From: Paenibacillus sp. EZ-K15
Lineage (GTDB): Bacteria; Bacillota; Bacilli; Paenibacillales; Paenibacillaceae
Length of the DNA: 64,000 bases
Direction: 5' to 3'
NCBI RefSeq assembly: GCF_002573715.1
Contig: NZ_PDHM01000012.1
Span: 63,368 to 127,367, forward strand
Shown: piece after piece, positions 1-9,131 of the stretch
How the letters are laid out: each line of letters opens with the position of its first letter
Numbering within the stretch: position 1 is the stretch's first letter
Translations under genes and position numbers: made by a program
Notes under the pieces: model-generated
The model's database searches: none
Seen by the model: only the letters and a program-made list of their open reading frames with translations
What the model was told of the DNA's origin: nothing

Positions 1-401
1 GACTGCTCGATGTCCTGGAAGAGAACGGGGTCGGAAGCATCGCCTTCACTCCGCTTGCTCAAGGACTATTGACCAACAAATATTTGAACGGCGTGCCTGG
101 CGATTCACGCGCCGCAAGCGCATCCGTATTCTTGAACGAGAGCAATATCACGCCTGAAGCGCTGCGCAAGATCAGAGCCTTGAACCAAATCGCTCAAGCG
201 CGGAACCAGAGTCTCGCCCAATTTGCTCTCGCATGGGTCCTCCGCGGCGGCCGGGTGACATCTGCCCTGATCGGGGCAAGCAAGGTGAGCCAGATCGAAG
301 ACAATGTAGCTGCCTTGAACAACCTGGAGTTCTCGAAGGAAGAGCTGGATCGCATTGAAGCGATTCTGAAAACGGAGAACACCTCTTCTGCAGAGGGATG
401 A
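1..401 (+). CDS. Aldo/keto reductase, C-terminal part (5' end outside window)
   Basis: The reading frame is already open at base 3 and continues to TGA at 399-401, so only about 132 C-terminal residues are present. The segment GVGSIAFTPLAQGLL followed by SLAQFALAWVLRGGRVTSALIG and a closing region SQIEDNVAALNNLEFSKEELDRIE is the typical end of an NADPH-dependent aldo/keto reductase of the YghZ/Kv-beta-like branch (the segment is split here only in description: SLAQFALAWVLRGG, then VTSALIGAS binds the cofactor phosphate). These cytosolic enzymes reduce aldehydes such as L-glyceraldehyde-3-phosphate or methylglyoxal. The catalytic Tyr and Lys lie upstream of the window. The exact substrate cannot be told from this part. 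Confidence 0.85.
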   Translation, partial: LLDVLEENGVGSIAFTPLAQGLLTNKYLNGVPGDSRAASASVFLNESNITPEALRKIRALNQIAQARNQSLAQFALAWVLRGGRVTSALIGASKVSQIEDNVAALNNLEFSKEELDRIEAILKTENTSSAEG

Positions 402-458
402 TCATTTGCCACTCATGATTGCATGCTGAACATAACATAGATTCCAACATACATGAAT

Positions 459-503
459 GGAGCGCCTCAGGATGGTTACGGACCTGACAGGCGCTCCTTT
501 TTT
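459..503 (+). terminator. Rho-independent terminator after the aldo/keto reductase
   Basis: Perfect 9-bp stem GGAGCGCCT (459-467) / AGGCGCTCC (489-497) followed by six T. It lies between the reductase and the convergent AraC-type gene. Confidence 0.85.
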
Positions 504-538
504 CATTGAGATATATCGGACTGACGATATCATTAAAG

Positions 539-1402
539 TTAAGTTAATGCGGATGATGAGAGGATATCCTTGCGGTACCGTGTCGGGGATCGGCCGACAA
601 GACGCTTGAACTGACGCGAGAAATAGAGTGGATCGGTGAGTCCAACGGATGCGGAAACCTGCTCGATGGACAAATCGGGACGTTCGCGCAGCAGCCGCTT
701 GGATTGGTCGATTCTTAATTTAAGCAGATACGTAATCGGAGTCATGCCCGTTTCCTGCTTGAAGATGCGCGACAGGTACGCGCGGTTGTAGCCTAGGCTA
801 GCGCACATTTGTTCAATCGAGACGGGATGAGCGTACTGAGAAGCCATGTAATTGATCATTTGCTTCACCGTGCGCTGAACCTGCGGTTCTGCCAGCGTTA
901 AACGGGACGGCCGGTCACTCCGATTCATGATCTCAGCCCAGATTAAATGCAGATAACCGATGGAGGCGATATGGGAGCTTTCTTCCCTGGATTGAAAATG
1001 GCTTTGAATAAGGGACACATAGCCGGGAATCGGGTTGTTCTCCATGAGATGGAGGACAGGCTTTTCGGGTGTGAGTCCCGAACGGGATACGCCTTCGCCG
1101 GCTTGCTCTCCATCAAAGGCAACCCACCGGTAACGCCAGGGCTGGCTCGCATCGGATACATAACTGACAATCTGACCGGGATGGATCAGGAAACAGTCGC
1201 CGGGGCCGAGCTGATACCTGTCGGTTTCGGTTCGAAATACACCATGTCCCGACTCGATGATATGCAATAAGTAATGATCGTATATTTTCGGCCCCAATGC
1301 ATGCTCCGGCCGGGTCTGGCTCTCACCGGCGAATCGGACGTGGAGCGAACCGCTGCCTTGCTGTGCAGGATTGGAAGCAACAGAATAGGTTGGTTTCATC
1401 AT
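539..1402 (-). CDS. AraC-family transcriptional regulator with N-terminal cupin
   Basis: The protein has 287 residues. An N-terminal cupin sensor (about 20-110; YLLHIIESGHGVFRTETD, then GPGDCFLIHPGQ) is followed by a double helix-turn-helix AraC domain (about 180-280) with YNRAYLSRIFKQETGMTP and the closing signature DPLYFSRQFKRLVGRSPTRYR. The start ATG at 1402 has AAAGGA six bases upstream. It is divergent from galK-galE-galT across a 183-base gap, which suggests, but does not prove, that it controls the galactose operon and senses a sugar through the cupin. Proteins of this layout usually activate the neighbouring sugar operon. Confidence 0.9.
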   Translation of the reverse strand: MMKPTYSVASNPAQQGSGSLHVRFAGESQTRPEHALGPKIYDHYLLHIIESGHGVFRTETDRYQLGPGDCFLIHPGQIVSYVSDASQPWRYRWVAFDGEQAGEGVSRSGLTPEKPVLHLMENNPIPGYVSLIQSHFQSREESSHIASIGYLHLIWAEIMNRSDRPSRLTLAEPQVQRTVKQMINYMASQYAHPVSIEQMCASLGYNRAYLSRIFKQETGMTPITYLLKLRIDQSKRLLRERPDLSIEQVSASVGLTDPLYFSRQFKRLVGRSPTRYRKDILSSSALT

Positions 1403-1495
1403 TCATTTTCCTTTACAATAAGTTTTGGAAAAAGAGGAACTCCGGGGACATCGTTGATTTTATGAATTCATTGTACCTCCAGAAGTCACATAAAT

Positions 1496-1573
1496 CCATA
1501 TGTAACGCACAAGATTTCATTATCGGTTAACGAGATTTCCATTATACTGAAGACAGTAAAACTACCATATGTA
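1496..1573 (+). promoter_or_regulatory. Probable gal operon promoter and AraC-type operator repeats
   Basis: A -10-like TATACT lies at 1543-1548 with no good -35, as expected for an activator-dependent promoter. Upstream are direct repeats ATTTCATTAT (1514-1523) and ATTTCCATTAT (1535-1545), 21 bases apart, which is the two-helical-turn spacing typical of AraC-family half-sites. A second pair CCATATGTA occurs at 1496-1504 and 1565-1573. Assignment to the divergent regulator is inference. Confidence 0.4.
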
Positions 1574-1585
1574 CAGGATGGAGTG

Positions 1586-2770
1586 ATGGCAGTGACGACG
1601 CAACAGCTTATGGAAAGATTTATGGACAAGCACGGTGAGAACCAGCATAAGGTTCGCATATTTAACGCACCCGGTCGCGTGAACCTGATCGGGGAGCATT
1701 TGGATTATAACGGAGGTTACGTGCTTCCGGCCGCCTTGGAGTTTGGTACCACCTTGATTATAAGGCCGCGCGACGATAACAAGGTGAGCTTTTCATCCAC
1801 GAATATCCCCTATGAACTAACGATCAGCCTGGATGATGATTATGGCCACAAAAGCGATCAATGGACGGATTATCCGGTCGGCGTCATAACGGAACTAAAT
1901 AAAATCGGCTGCAACCTTAGCAGCGGTTATGACCTGCTCTACCATGGAGATATCCCGAACGGCGCAGGCCTCTCGTCCTCGGCGTCCATCGAAGTGGTCA
2001 CGGCTTACGCCTTCTTGACGATGGAAGGCAAGGAGACGGATACGGTGGAGATTGCGAAGCTTTCGCAGCGGGTGGAGAACCTGTTCGTTGGCGTCAACTC
2101 CGGCATTATGGATCAATTCGCCGTAGCCAACGGCAAGCAGGATCATGCCATTCTGTTAATGTGCGATACGCTGGAGTATGAGCTGGTACCTTTCCGGACC
2201 GGAGCATACAAAATCGTGATTTCGAATACCAACAAACGGCGCGGACTCGTCGATTCCAAATACAATGAACGCCGCAGCGAGTGCGACCGCGCTTTGGAAA
2301 TTTTGCAGAAGGAGCTCCCGGCATTATCGTATCTCGCTCAACTGAATCCGGATCAATTCGCAACCTTGCAGGACAGCATCCGAGATGAAACCGTCCGAAG
2401 ACGTGCCCAGCATGTCGTTGAGGAAAACCAGCGTGTGCATGATTCCGTGAAGGCTTTGAAGAACGGTGATCTGGAAGCATTCGGACAATATATGAACCAG
2501 TCCCACGACTCTTTGCGTTATCTGTACGAAGTAACGGGCGATGAGCTGGATGCGCTGGTGGAAGAAGCTCAGCGGATTCCAGGCACGCTGGGTTCCAGAA
2601 TGACGGGAGCCGGCTTTGGAGGCTGTACGGTATCTCTCGTGCACGAGGATGCGGTGGAGCGTTTCATCACGGAAGTGGGGCAGCAGTACGAAGCCAGAAT
2701 TGGACTGAAGCCGGATTTCTACGTATGCGGTGTAGGTCAAGGTGTGCATGAAGTGAAGGAGGGCGAATAA
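1586..2770 (+). CDS. galK: Galactokinase
   Basis: Phosphorylates alpha-D-galactose to galactose-1-phosphate with ATP, the first step of the Leloir pathway, in the cytosol. The GHMP-kinase signatures are all visible: the galactokinase motif PGRVNLIGEHLDYNGG near the N-terminus, the glycine/serine ATP loop PNGAGLSSSASIE at about 115-128, and TGAGFGGC near 340. The length of 394 residues is normal. Start chosen at ATG 1586 with AGGA seven bases upstream; a GTG one codon earlier is possible. galE follows after one base, galT after that, so the three form an operon. Confidence 0.97.
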   Translation: MAVTTQQLMERFMDKHGENQHKVRIFNAPGRVNLIGEHLDYNGGYVLPAALEFGTTLIIRPRDDNKVSFSSTNIPYELTISLDDDYGHKSDQWTDYPVGVITELNKIGCNLSSGYDLLYHGDIPNGAGLSSSASIEVVTAYAFLTMEGKETDTVEIAKLSQRVENLFVGVNSGIMDQFAVANGKQDHAILLMCDTLEYELVPFRTGAYKIVISNTNKRRGLVDSKYNERRSECDRALEILQKELPALSYLAQLNPDQFATLQDSIRDETVRRRAQHVVEENQRVHDSVKALKNGDLEAFGQYMNQSHDSLRYLYEVTGDELDALVEEAQRIPGTLGSRMTGAGFGGCTVSLVHEDAVERFITEVGQQYEARIGLKPDFYVCGVGQGVHEVKEGE

Positions 2771-2771
2771 T

Positions 2772-3761
2772 ATGGCTATTTTAGTAACTGGTGGTGCGGG
2801 TTATATCGGTTCTCACACCGTAGCGGAGCTCTTGGAGCAGGGGGAAGAGGTTGTTGTGATCGACAGTCTGGAGACGGGGCATCGCGAAGCGCTGCTCGGC
2901 GGAAAGCTGTATGTTGGCGATTTACGTGACAAGGCGCTGCTGAAGCAGCTGTTTTCGGAAAATGACATTGATGCCGTTATCCATTTTGCCGCGAATTCTC
3001 TGGTTGGCGAGAGCATGAAAGATCCGGTGAAATATTACGATAACAACTTATACGGAACGCTGTGCCTGCTGGAAGCCATGAATGAAGCGGGTGTGCGGAA
3101 GATCGTCTTCTCGTCAACGGCAGCAACCTACGGCGAGCCTGAGAAGGTGCCGATCGAGGAAACGGACCGGACGCAGCCGACGAACGTGTACGGGGAAACC
3201 AAGCTGATGATGGAACGGATGATGTCCTGGTTTGATACCGTGCTTGGCGTGAAGTATGTGTCCCTTCGTTACTTCAACGCAGCCGGCTCGCATGCCAGCG
3301 GTAAGATCGGTGAGGATCACCGGCCGGAAAGCCATCTGATTCCGCTTGTCCTGCAAACGGCTTTGAAGCAGCGCGCAAGCATCTCGGTGTTTGGCGATGA
3401 TTATGCAACGCCTGACGGCACATGTGTCCGTGACTACATTCATGTCAGCGATCTTGCGAACGCGCATCTGCGCGCGGTTGAGTACCTTCGCCGCGGAGAG
3501 TCCAGCAATGTGTTTAACCTCGGCAACGGACTTGGGTTTTCGGTTAAGGAGGTTATCGAGACCTCGAAGCAGGTGACGGGTGCCGACATTCCGGTTGTCA
3601 TGGAAGCTCGCCGTGCCGGTGACCCTGCGGTATTGGTGGCGTCATCGGACAAAGCGCGAACGGTTCTCGGATGGACACCATCCCGAACGACGCTTGAGGA
3701 GATTATCGAGAGCGCATGGAAATGGCACAGCAGCCGTCCGAACGGTTACGGTGACAATTAA
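2772..3761 (+). CDS. galE: UDP-glucose 4-epimerase
   Basis: Interconverts UDP-galactose and UDP-glucose using bound NAD. It is an extended short-chain dehydrogenase: the nucleotide loop VTGGAGYIGSH is at residues 5-15, the catalytic serine-threonine stretch SSTAATYG is near 120, and the catalytic Y-x-x-x-K is in VYGETKLMMER at about 145. The length of 329 residues is standard for GalE. It starts one base after the galK stop, so translation is probably coupled, and it ends shortly before galT. It supplies the UDP-sugar recycled by GalT. Confidence 0.97.
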   Translation: MAILVTGGAGYIGSHTVAELLEQGEEVVVIDSLETGHREALLGGKLYVGDLRDKALLKQLFSENDIDAVIHFAANSLVGESMKDPVKYYDNNLYGTLCLLEAMNEAGVRKIVFSSTAATYGEPEKVPIEETDRTQPTNVYGETKLMMERMMSWFDTVLGVKYVSLRYFNAAGSHASGKIGEDHRPESHLIPLVLQTALKQRASISVFGDDYATPDGTCVRDYIHVSDLANAHLRAVEYLRRGESSNVFNLGNGLGFSVKEVIETSKQVTGADIPVVMEARRAGDPAVLVASSDKARTVLGWTPSRTTLEEIIESAWKWHSSRPNGYGDN

Positions 3762-3780
3762 TCCAAGGGGGACGATGACC

Positions 3781-5370
3781 ATGAATGCAGCAACATCAGG
3801 AACTCCCGAATCCAAGCAGGTTCTTCATGCGATTGAAATGCTGGTGCGTTTTGCACTTCATAAAGGCCTGATTCAGGCAGCCGATGCCGATTACAGCCGC
3901 AATCTGCTGCTGGAGGATTTTGGATTCAGCGAACCGTACGGCGACGAAGTGAACGACCCGATACCGGATGGGCCTCAGACTATGCTCGACATCATGATCG
4001 ATTACGGCGCGGCACATGGTATGATCCCCGAGAATACCGATACGTACCGGGATCTGCTGGACGCCAAAATCATGGGCCGGTTCATGGCAAGACCTTCGGA
4101 AGTAACAGCGCAGTTCCGGGCGGTCCAGCAGGAGCAGGGGATTATTGCGGCAACCCGGCAATTTTACAATCTGTGCATCGACTCGAACTACATTCGCATG
4201 GACCGCGTAGCCAAGAACGAATACTGGCGGCATGCCAGCGCGTATGGCGATATTGAGATTACCATCAATCTCTCCAAGCCGGAGAAGAGTCCGAAGGAAA
4301 TCGCCATGGCTAAGCTGCTGCCTCCGCCGGTCTATCCGAAATGCCAGCTCTGCGGCGAGAATGTCGGTTATGCAGGCAGGGTCAATCACCCTGCGCGGCA
4401 AAACCTGCGCATTATTCCGCTGGAGCTAAACGGAGAACCATGGTTCTTCCAATACTCGCCGTATGTTTACTATAACGAGCACTGTATTGTATTCCATCAC
4501 GACCATGTGCCGATGAAGCTGACTAAAGCGACGCTTGCCCGCCTCTTGAGCTTCGTCGATGCCTACCCGCATTATTTTCTCGGATCGAATGCGGATCTCC
4601 CGATTGTCGGGGGCTCGATTCTCACGCATGATCATTTTCAAGGGGGACGCCATACTTTCCCGATTCAGAAAGCACCGAAGGTGGCCGGATTTACGCATGG
4701 GGATTATCCGGGCGTATCCGTGGCCATTGTGAAGTGGCCGATGTCGGTTATCAGGCTATCCTCAAAGGAACGGGAATCGCTCCTTGAATGCGCGAACAGC
4801 ATATACGAGGCATGGAAAATCTACAGTGATCCTTCAGCAGATATTGAAGCGTTCAGCCAAGTGGACGGAGAGCGGGTCCGTCATAATACGGTTACTCCGA
4901 TTGCCCGCCGAAATGACGAGGGCATCTATGAGATGGACCTGGTTCTGAGGAACAATCGCACGAATGAGCAATATCCGGAAGGGATCTTCCATCCTCACCG
5001 GGAGATGTTCCACATCAAGAAGGAAAACATCGGCTTGATTGAGGTGATGGGCCTGGCGATCCTGCCGGGCCGACTCAAGGAAGAGCTCGATCTAATCGCC
5101 GATATCCTGGCGGGGAACGAGGAGCTTTACGCGGACAGCAAGGCCACCGACCATCCGCTTGCCATCCATGGAGATTGGATCGAGGAGCTGCGAGGACGGG
5201 GAGCAGCCTCGCCGGATAAGGCCGAGGCGATCGAGCTGATTCGCCGGGAGGTCGGCCACAAATTTACGACGATTTTGGAGCATGCCGGGGTGTACAAACA
5301 GACGGCAGAAGGACAACAGGCATTTCAGCGATTCCTGAGCCATATGGGATACGTCTCAGACAGCAAATAG
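3781..5370 (+). CDS. galT: Galactose-1-phosphate uridylyltransferase, type 2 (Firmicutes form)
   Basis: Transfers UMP from UDP-glucose to galactose-1-phosphate, completing the Leloir pathway. The protein of about 529 residues is of the Bacillus-type GalT2 family, longer than the enterobacterial enzyme of about 350. Visible features are a CQLCGENVGYAGR segment and the histidine-rich nucleotide-transfer region HDHFQGGRHTFP. The start is set at ATG 3781, nine bases after AAGGGGG; ATG 3775 is an alternative only three bases from that site. The frame is open further upstream inside galE but has no ribosome site there. It is the last gene of the operon. Confidence 0.95.
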   Translation: MNAATSGTPESKQVLHAIEMLVRFALHKGLIQAADADYSRNLLLEDFGFSEPYGDEVNDPIPDGPQTMLDIMIDYGAAHGMIPENTDTYRDLLDAKIMGRFMARPSEVTAQFRAVQQEQGIIAATRQFYNLCIDSNYIRMDRVAKNEYWRHASAYGDIEITINLSKPEKSPKEIAMAKLLPPPVYPKCQLCGENVGYAGRVNHPARQNLRIIPLELNGEPWFFQYSPYVYYNEHCIVFHHDHVPMKLTKATLARLLSFVDAYPHYFLGSNADLPIVGGSILTHDHFQGGRHTFPIQKAPKVAGFTHGDYPGVSVAIVKWPMSVIRLSSKERESLLECANSIYEAWKIYSDPSADIEAFSQVDGERVRHNTVTPIARRNDEGIYEMDLVLRNNRTNEQYPEGIFHPHREMFHIKKENIGLIEVMGLAILPGRLKEELDLIADILAGNEELYADSKATDHPLAIHGDWIEELRGRGAASPDKAEAIELIRREVGHKFTTILEHAGVYKQTAEGQQAFQRFLSHMGYVSDSK

Positions 5371-5427
5371 ATATTCATTGATGGATATATGATGGATTGA
5401 AGTTAACGATAACGATGATCATCATTC

Positions 5428-5467
5428 AAACAGCCGATCTTTCTGGAGAAATACGGCTGTTTGTTTT
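5428..5467 (+). terminator. Terminator of the gal operon
   Basis: Perfect 9-bp stem AAACAGCCG (5428-5436) / CGGCTGTTT (5454-5462), then GTTTT. It lies 58 bases after the galT stop. Confidence 0.8.
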
Positions 5468-5547
5468 GCATTAGGGGAATGGTATAGAATGAAAAAGCAT
5501 GCAACATAGAATATAGATGCGAACAAGATGCAATGGAGGTAATGCAC

Positions 5548-6711
5548 ATGAGACCTTTTGTTTTTCATAATCCGACTCAATTGATTTTTGGCAAGGGCCA
5601 GTTGAGCGCTTTAAGTGGTGAAGTGGCCAAATATGGCCGAAACGTATTACTCGTATATGGTGGCGGCAGCATCAAGCGCAGCGGACTGTACGATCAGGTT
5701 ATCGCATTGCTCAAGGAAGCGAATGCAGCAGTGACGGAGCTTGCCGGTGTGGAACCGAACCCGCGCCTGTCGACGGTTCATAAGGGTGTGGCATTGTGCC
5801 GGGAGCATGACATTGATCTTATTCTGGCCGTTGGCGGCGGAAGCGTCCTTGACTGCTCCAAGGCCATTACCGTTGGCGCCAAATATGACGGAGATATGTG
5901 GGATTTCGTCGAACGCAAAGCCGTTCCGCAAGCGGGTCTTCCACTTGGAACGGTACTTACGATGGCTGCAACGGGATCGGAGATGAACGGCGGCTCCGTC
6001 ATCACCAATGAAGTAACCCAAGAGAAGATGGGCTGGGGAAGTCCTCATGCGTACCCCGCATTTTCGATTCTGGACCCTGTACATACGTTCTCTCTTCCGC
6101 GGGATCAAACGGTGTACGGTATCGTAGATATCATGTCTCACGTGCTGGAGCACTACTTCCACCAAGACACCAACACGCCCGTGCAGGACGGATTCTGCGA
6201 AACGATACTTCGTACCGTTATCGATACGGCACCGAAGCTGGTTGAGGATCTGGAGAACTATGAGCACCGCGAGACGATCATGTACTGCGGAACGATGGCG
6301 CTCAACGGCATGATCAATATGGGGATGGCCGGTGACTGGGGAACCCATAACATCGAGCACGCGGTATCTGCCGTATACGATATTCCGCATGGCGGCGGAC
6401 TGGCGATCCTGTTCCCGAATTGGATGAAATATAATCAAAGTGCGGATCCTCAGCGCTTCAAGTCACTTGCCGTGAACGTATTCGGAGTGGACCCGGCAGG
6501 AAAAAGCGATGAAGCCATCGGATTGGAAGGAATTAAAGCGCTTCGCAGCTTCTGGACTTCCATCGGTGCGCCAAGCACGCTGGGAGCGTACGAGATTGAC
6601 GACAGCCAGATCGAGGCTATGGCCGATAAGGCGATGCGGTTTGGTCCTTTTGGCAACTTCCGCAAGCTGCAGCGTGAAGACGTCGTGGAGATTTATAAAA
6701 TGTCGCTATAA
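5548..6711 (+). CDS. Iron-containing alcohol dehydrogenase (YugJ/BdhA-like, NADH-dependent butanol dehydrogenase family)
   Basis: A cytosolic class III alcohol dehydrogenase that would interconvert aldehydes and alcohols with NAD(P)H. The protein has 387 residues, the usual size of B. subtilis YugJ/YugK-type enzymes. The nucleotide-binding stretch [14 protein letters not shown] is at about 90-103. The metal-binding histidine region contains [12 protein letters not shown] and [19 protein letters not shown], the latter being the family signature. The start is ATG 5548, seven bases after GGAGGT; ATG 5533 would overlap that ribosome site. It has its own terminators on both sides, so it appears monocistronic. 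The physiological substrate is unknown. Confidence 0.93.
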   Translation: MRPFVFHNPTQLIFGKGQLSALSGEVAKYGRNVLLVYGGGSIKRSGLYDQVIALLKEANAAVTELAGVEPNPRLSTVHKGVALCREHDIDLILAVGGGSVLDCSKAITVGAKYDGDMWDFVERKAVPQAGLPLGTVLTMAATGSEMNGGSVITNEVTQEKMGWGSPHAYPAFSILDPVHTFSLPRDQTVYGIVDIMSHVLEHYFHQDTNTPVQDGFCETILRTVIDTAPKLVEDLENYEHRETIMYCGTMALNGMINMGMAGDWGTHNIEHAVSAVYDIPHGGGLAILFPNWMKYNQSADPQRFKSLAVNVFGVDPAGKSDEAIGLEGIKALRSFWTSIGAPSTLGAYEIDDSQIEAMADKAMRFGPFGNFRKLQREDVVEIYKMSL

Positions 6712-6753
6712 GGGTTGTCCTGTCGTTACATGACAAGGAATAGGAATGGGTTC

Positions 6754-6786
6754 AAAGCCTGCCGGTTCATGCCGTGCAGGCTTTTT
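6754..6786 (+). terminator. Terminator after the iron alcohol dehydrogenase
   Basis: Stem AAAGCCTGC (6754-6762) / GCAGGCTTT (6776-6784) with a T run to 6786. Confidence 0.8.
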
Positions 6787-6842
6787 AATTGGGACGTGGA
6801 ATATAGATATGAAGAGATTTTCATACGTTTGAGGGAAATAAT

Positions 6843-6869
6843 TGAAACTTTAGCAAACATTTTGCCGTA
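6843..6869 (+). promoter_or_regulatory. SigW-type ECF promoter of the yuaF-floT operon
   Basis: TGAAAC at 6843-6848 and CGTA at 6866-6869 with a 17-base spacer match the SigW consensus (TGAAAC, 16-17 bases, CGTA). In B. subtilis the orthologous yuaF-yuaG operon is known to depend on SigW, so motif and gene context agree. The start codon lies about 40 bases downstream. Confidence 0.7.
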
Positions 6870-6913
6870 TTACTTGTTATACACAGTAAGGAGTTCTAGA
6901 GGGGGCAATCAAC

Positions 6914-7447
6914 ATGGAAGCGTTATATTGGGGCTGTCTTATCGGAGGCGTGATATTTGCCATCGTAACCGTAGTGCTTGGTGACATACTTAGCTCGGCG
7001 CTTGACGGATTATTGGACTTTTTGTCAGTGGATTTTTTCAATCCGGTTGTGATCGCTGGAGGAATCACCGTATTTGGCGGTACCGGAATCATGCTGACGA
7101 AATACACGGAATTAGCGGCAGGTGCCCATGTAACGCTGTCTGTCTTAGCGGCTATCGTCATTTCGATTCTCGTCTACTTCGGCTATGTTAAACCGATGGC
7201 GAACAGCGAGAACTCGACGGGCTTCTCCATAAAGGAGCTCGCGGGCATGATCGGCGTTGTCACCGTACCGCTTCCTGCAGAAGGATTCGGTGAAGTGATG
7301 GTCAAGGTTGGCGCAGGCAACACGACGCACATCGCGTCTAGCTTTGATCGCCAAAGTCTCCCCGCAGGTGTCCGTGTGGTGGTTGTCGACGTTGTTGAGG
7401 GTGTCCTGAGAGTGTCCGAACTGGAAGAACGAAAAGGAGAGGATTGA
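6914..7447 (+). CDS. NfeD-family membrane protein, flotillin partner (YuaF-like)
   Basis: A 177-residue integral membrane protein with three predicted helices (about 5-25, 42-62 and 74-96: SVLAAIVISILVYFGYV) followed by a soluble beta-rich C-terminal NfeD domain (about 105-175; IGVVTVPLPAEGFGEVMV, then GVRVVVVDVVEGVL). In B. subtilis YuaF works with flotillin YuaG/FloT in membrane microdomains and in envelope-stress responses. The start ATG 6914 follows AGAGGGGG by eight bases. The stop lies four bases before floT. A SigW-type promoter precedes it. Confidence 0.88.
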   Translation: MEALYWGCLIGGVIFAIVTVVLGDILSSALDGLLDFLSVDFFNPVVIAGGITVFGGTGIMLTKYTELAAGAHVTLSVLAAIVISILVYFGYVKPMANSENSTGFSIKELAGMIGVVTVPLPAEGFGEVMVKVGAGNTTHIASSFDRQSLPAGVRVVVVDVVEGVLRVSELEERKGED

Positions 7448-7451
7448 TTCA

Positions 7452-8984
7452 ATGCCAGAATTCTTAGTAATTCCGTCGATTGTTGTAGGTGTCATTGTCG
7501 TGTTAGGACTTGCGTTCTGGGCCCGTTACAAAACGGTGAGCCCGGATGAAGCGATGATCGTAACCGGTTCTTTTTTGGGAAGTAGAAATTTGTCGGAGGA
7601 TGAATCCGGTCGCAAAATCAAAATCGTGCGCGGCGGAGGCGCATTTATACTTCCCGTATTTCAGCGCTCCGAATTTGTATCGCTCTTATCTCATAAACTG
7701 GATGTTATGACACCTGAAGTGTACACGGAGCAAGGCGTTCCGGTTATGGCCGATGGGGTAGCCATCATAAAAGTGGGAAGCTCGATCGAAGATGTGGCAA
7801 CGGCAGCCGAGCAATTCATGGGTAAGCCGATTGAAGCGCTGAAGGGCGAAGCCCAGGAAGTGCTGGAAGGTCATCTTCGTGCCATTCTCGGTTCCATGAC
7901 GGTAGAGGAAGTTTACCGTAACCGCGATAAATTCGCGCAGGAGGTTCAGGGTGTCGCTGCAAGAGACCTCAAGAAGATGGGATTGCAGATCGTCTCCTTT
8001 ACCATTAAGGACGTTCGCGATAAGCATGGATATCTGGAAGCGCTGGGTAAACCACGGATCGCTACGGTAAAGCGGGATGCGGAGATTGCCGAAGCCGAAG
8101 CGGTGCGTGACGCGCGGATTCAGAAAGCGCGTGCGGAAGAAGAAGGACAGAAGGCTGAGGTTATACGTGATACCAACATCGCGGAAGCTGAGAAGGAACG
8201 GGAGCTGAAGGTCGCGTCTTTTAAGAAAGAGCAGGATACGGCGAAGGCCGAAGCGGACCAAGCCTATCATATCCAGGAAGCCCGTGCCAAACAAACGGCG
8301 GTTGAGGAGCAGATGAAGGTTGAGCTCGTTCGTAAGGAACGGGAAATCGATCTGCAGGAAAAAGAAATCATGATTCGTGAGAAGCAGTATGACGCGGACG
8401 TGAAGAAAAAGGCCGAAGCGGATCGCTATGCCGTTGAGCAGGCCGCCGAAGCGGATAAGGCCCGCAAGATGCGCGAAGCGGATGCCTTGCAGTATTCCAT
8501 CGAAACCCAAGCTAAAGCTTCTGCGGAACAGAAGCGCCTGGATGGTCTGGCGGTTGCGGATGCTGAGCGTGCGAAAGGTACGGCTGAAGCCGAAGTCATT
8601 CGCCTGCGCGGTATTGCCGAAGCCGATGCCAAAGAGAAACTCGCCGAAGCTTTCCAGAAGTTCGGAGAAGCTGCTGTGCTCGACATCATCGTAAAAATGC
8701 TGCCTGAGCTTGCCGGCAAGATTGCTGAGCCAATCTCGTCCATCGATAAGCTGACGGTTGTTGATACAGGCAAAGGCGAGGGAGCAGCTCGCGTGAGCAA
8801 TTATGTGACCGAGCTGATGTCCACGGCGCCTGAAATGCTGAAGAGTGTGTCAGGGATTGATGTGGAAGAACTGATTAAAGGATTGACCAAGAAGTCTGCT
8901 CCGGCCCAAAAGCCGGTAGCTGTGGAGCAGGAGCTTGTACCTGTACCGGTGCCTGTTGAGACAAGTGCTGCGAAGGAAGAATAG
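7452..8984 (+). CDS. floT: Flotillin (SPFH/Band 7 protein, YuaG/FloT-like)
   Basis: A 510-residue scaffold protein of functional membrane microdomains. It has an N-terminal membrane anchor (about 4-24, FLVIPSIVVGVIVVLGLAFW), a PHB/SPFH domain (about 30-200) and a long heptad-rich flotillin region with repeated EAE/KAEA units (about 200-400; for example AEIAEAEAVRDARIQKARAE) that forms coiled-coil oligomers. The C-terminal tail is proline-rich and acidic. It lies four bases after the NfeD-like partner and shares its ribosome site region AGGAGAGG. The pair and order match B. subtilis yuaF-yuaG. Confidence 0.95.
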   Translation: MPEFLVIPSIVVGVIVVLGLAFWARYKTVSPDEAMIVTGSFLGSRNLSEDESGRKIKIVRGGGAFILPVFQRSEFVSLLSHKLDVMTPEVYTEQGVPVMADGVAIIKVGSSIEDVATAAEQFMGKPIEALKGEAQEVLEGHLRAILGSMTVEEVYRNRDKFAQEVQGVAARDLKKMGLQIVSFTIKDVRDKHGYLEALGKPRIATVKRDAEIAEAEAVRDARIQKARAEEEGQKAEVIRDTNIAEAEKERELKVASFKKEQDTAKAEADQAYHIQEARAKQTAVEEQMKVELVRKEREIDLQEKEIMIREKQYDADVKKKAEADRYAVEQAAEADKARKMREADALQYSIETQAKASAEQKRLDGLAVADAERAKGTAEAEVIRLRGIAEADAKEKLAEAFQKFGEAAVLDIIVKMLPELAGKIAEPISSIDKLTVVDTGKGEGAARVSNYVTELMSTAPEMLKSVSGIDVEELIKGLTKKSAPAQKPVAVEQELVPVPVPVETSAAKEE

Positions 8985-9063
8985 AACGAGCGGCAAGTAG
9001 GATTGGATAGCGGCCACAGGCAGCAGTACGGCGCTTTGGAGACTTTGGCAACCACATATGATT

Positions 9064-9092
9064 TTGCCGCGCTCTGATATTTCTGATAAGAT
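9064..9092 (+). promoter_or_regulatory. Probable SigA promoter of glcT
   Basis: TTGCCG (9064-9069), 17-base spacer, TAAGAT (9087-9092), 40 bases before the GTG start of glcT. No other strong promoter is seen in the gap after floT. Confidence 0.45.
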
Positions 9093-9131
9093 ATCCGAGT
9101 ATACGCGTATGAATCAAAAAGAGGTGCAAAC

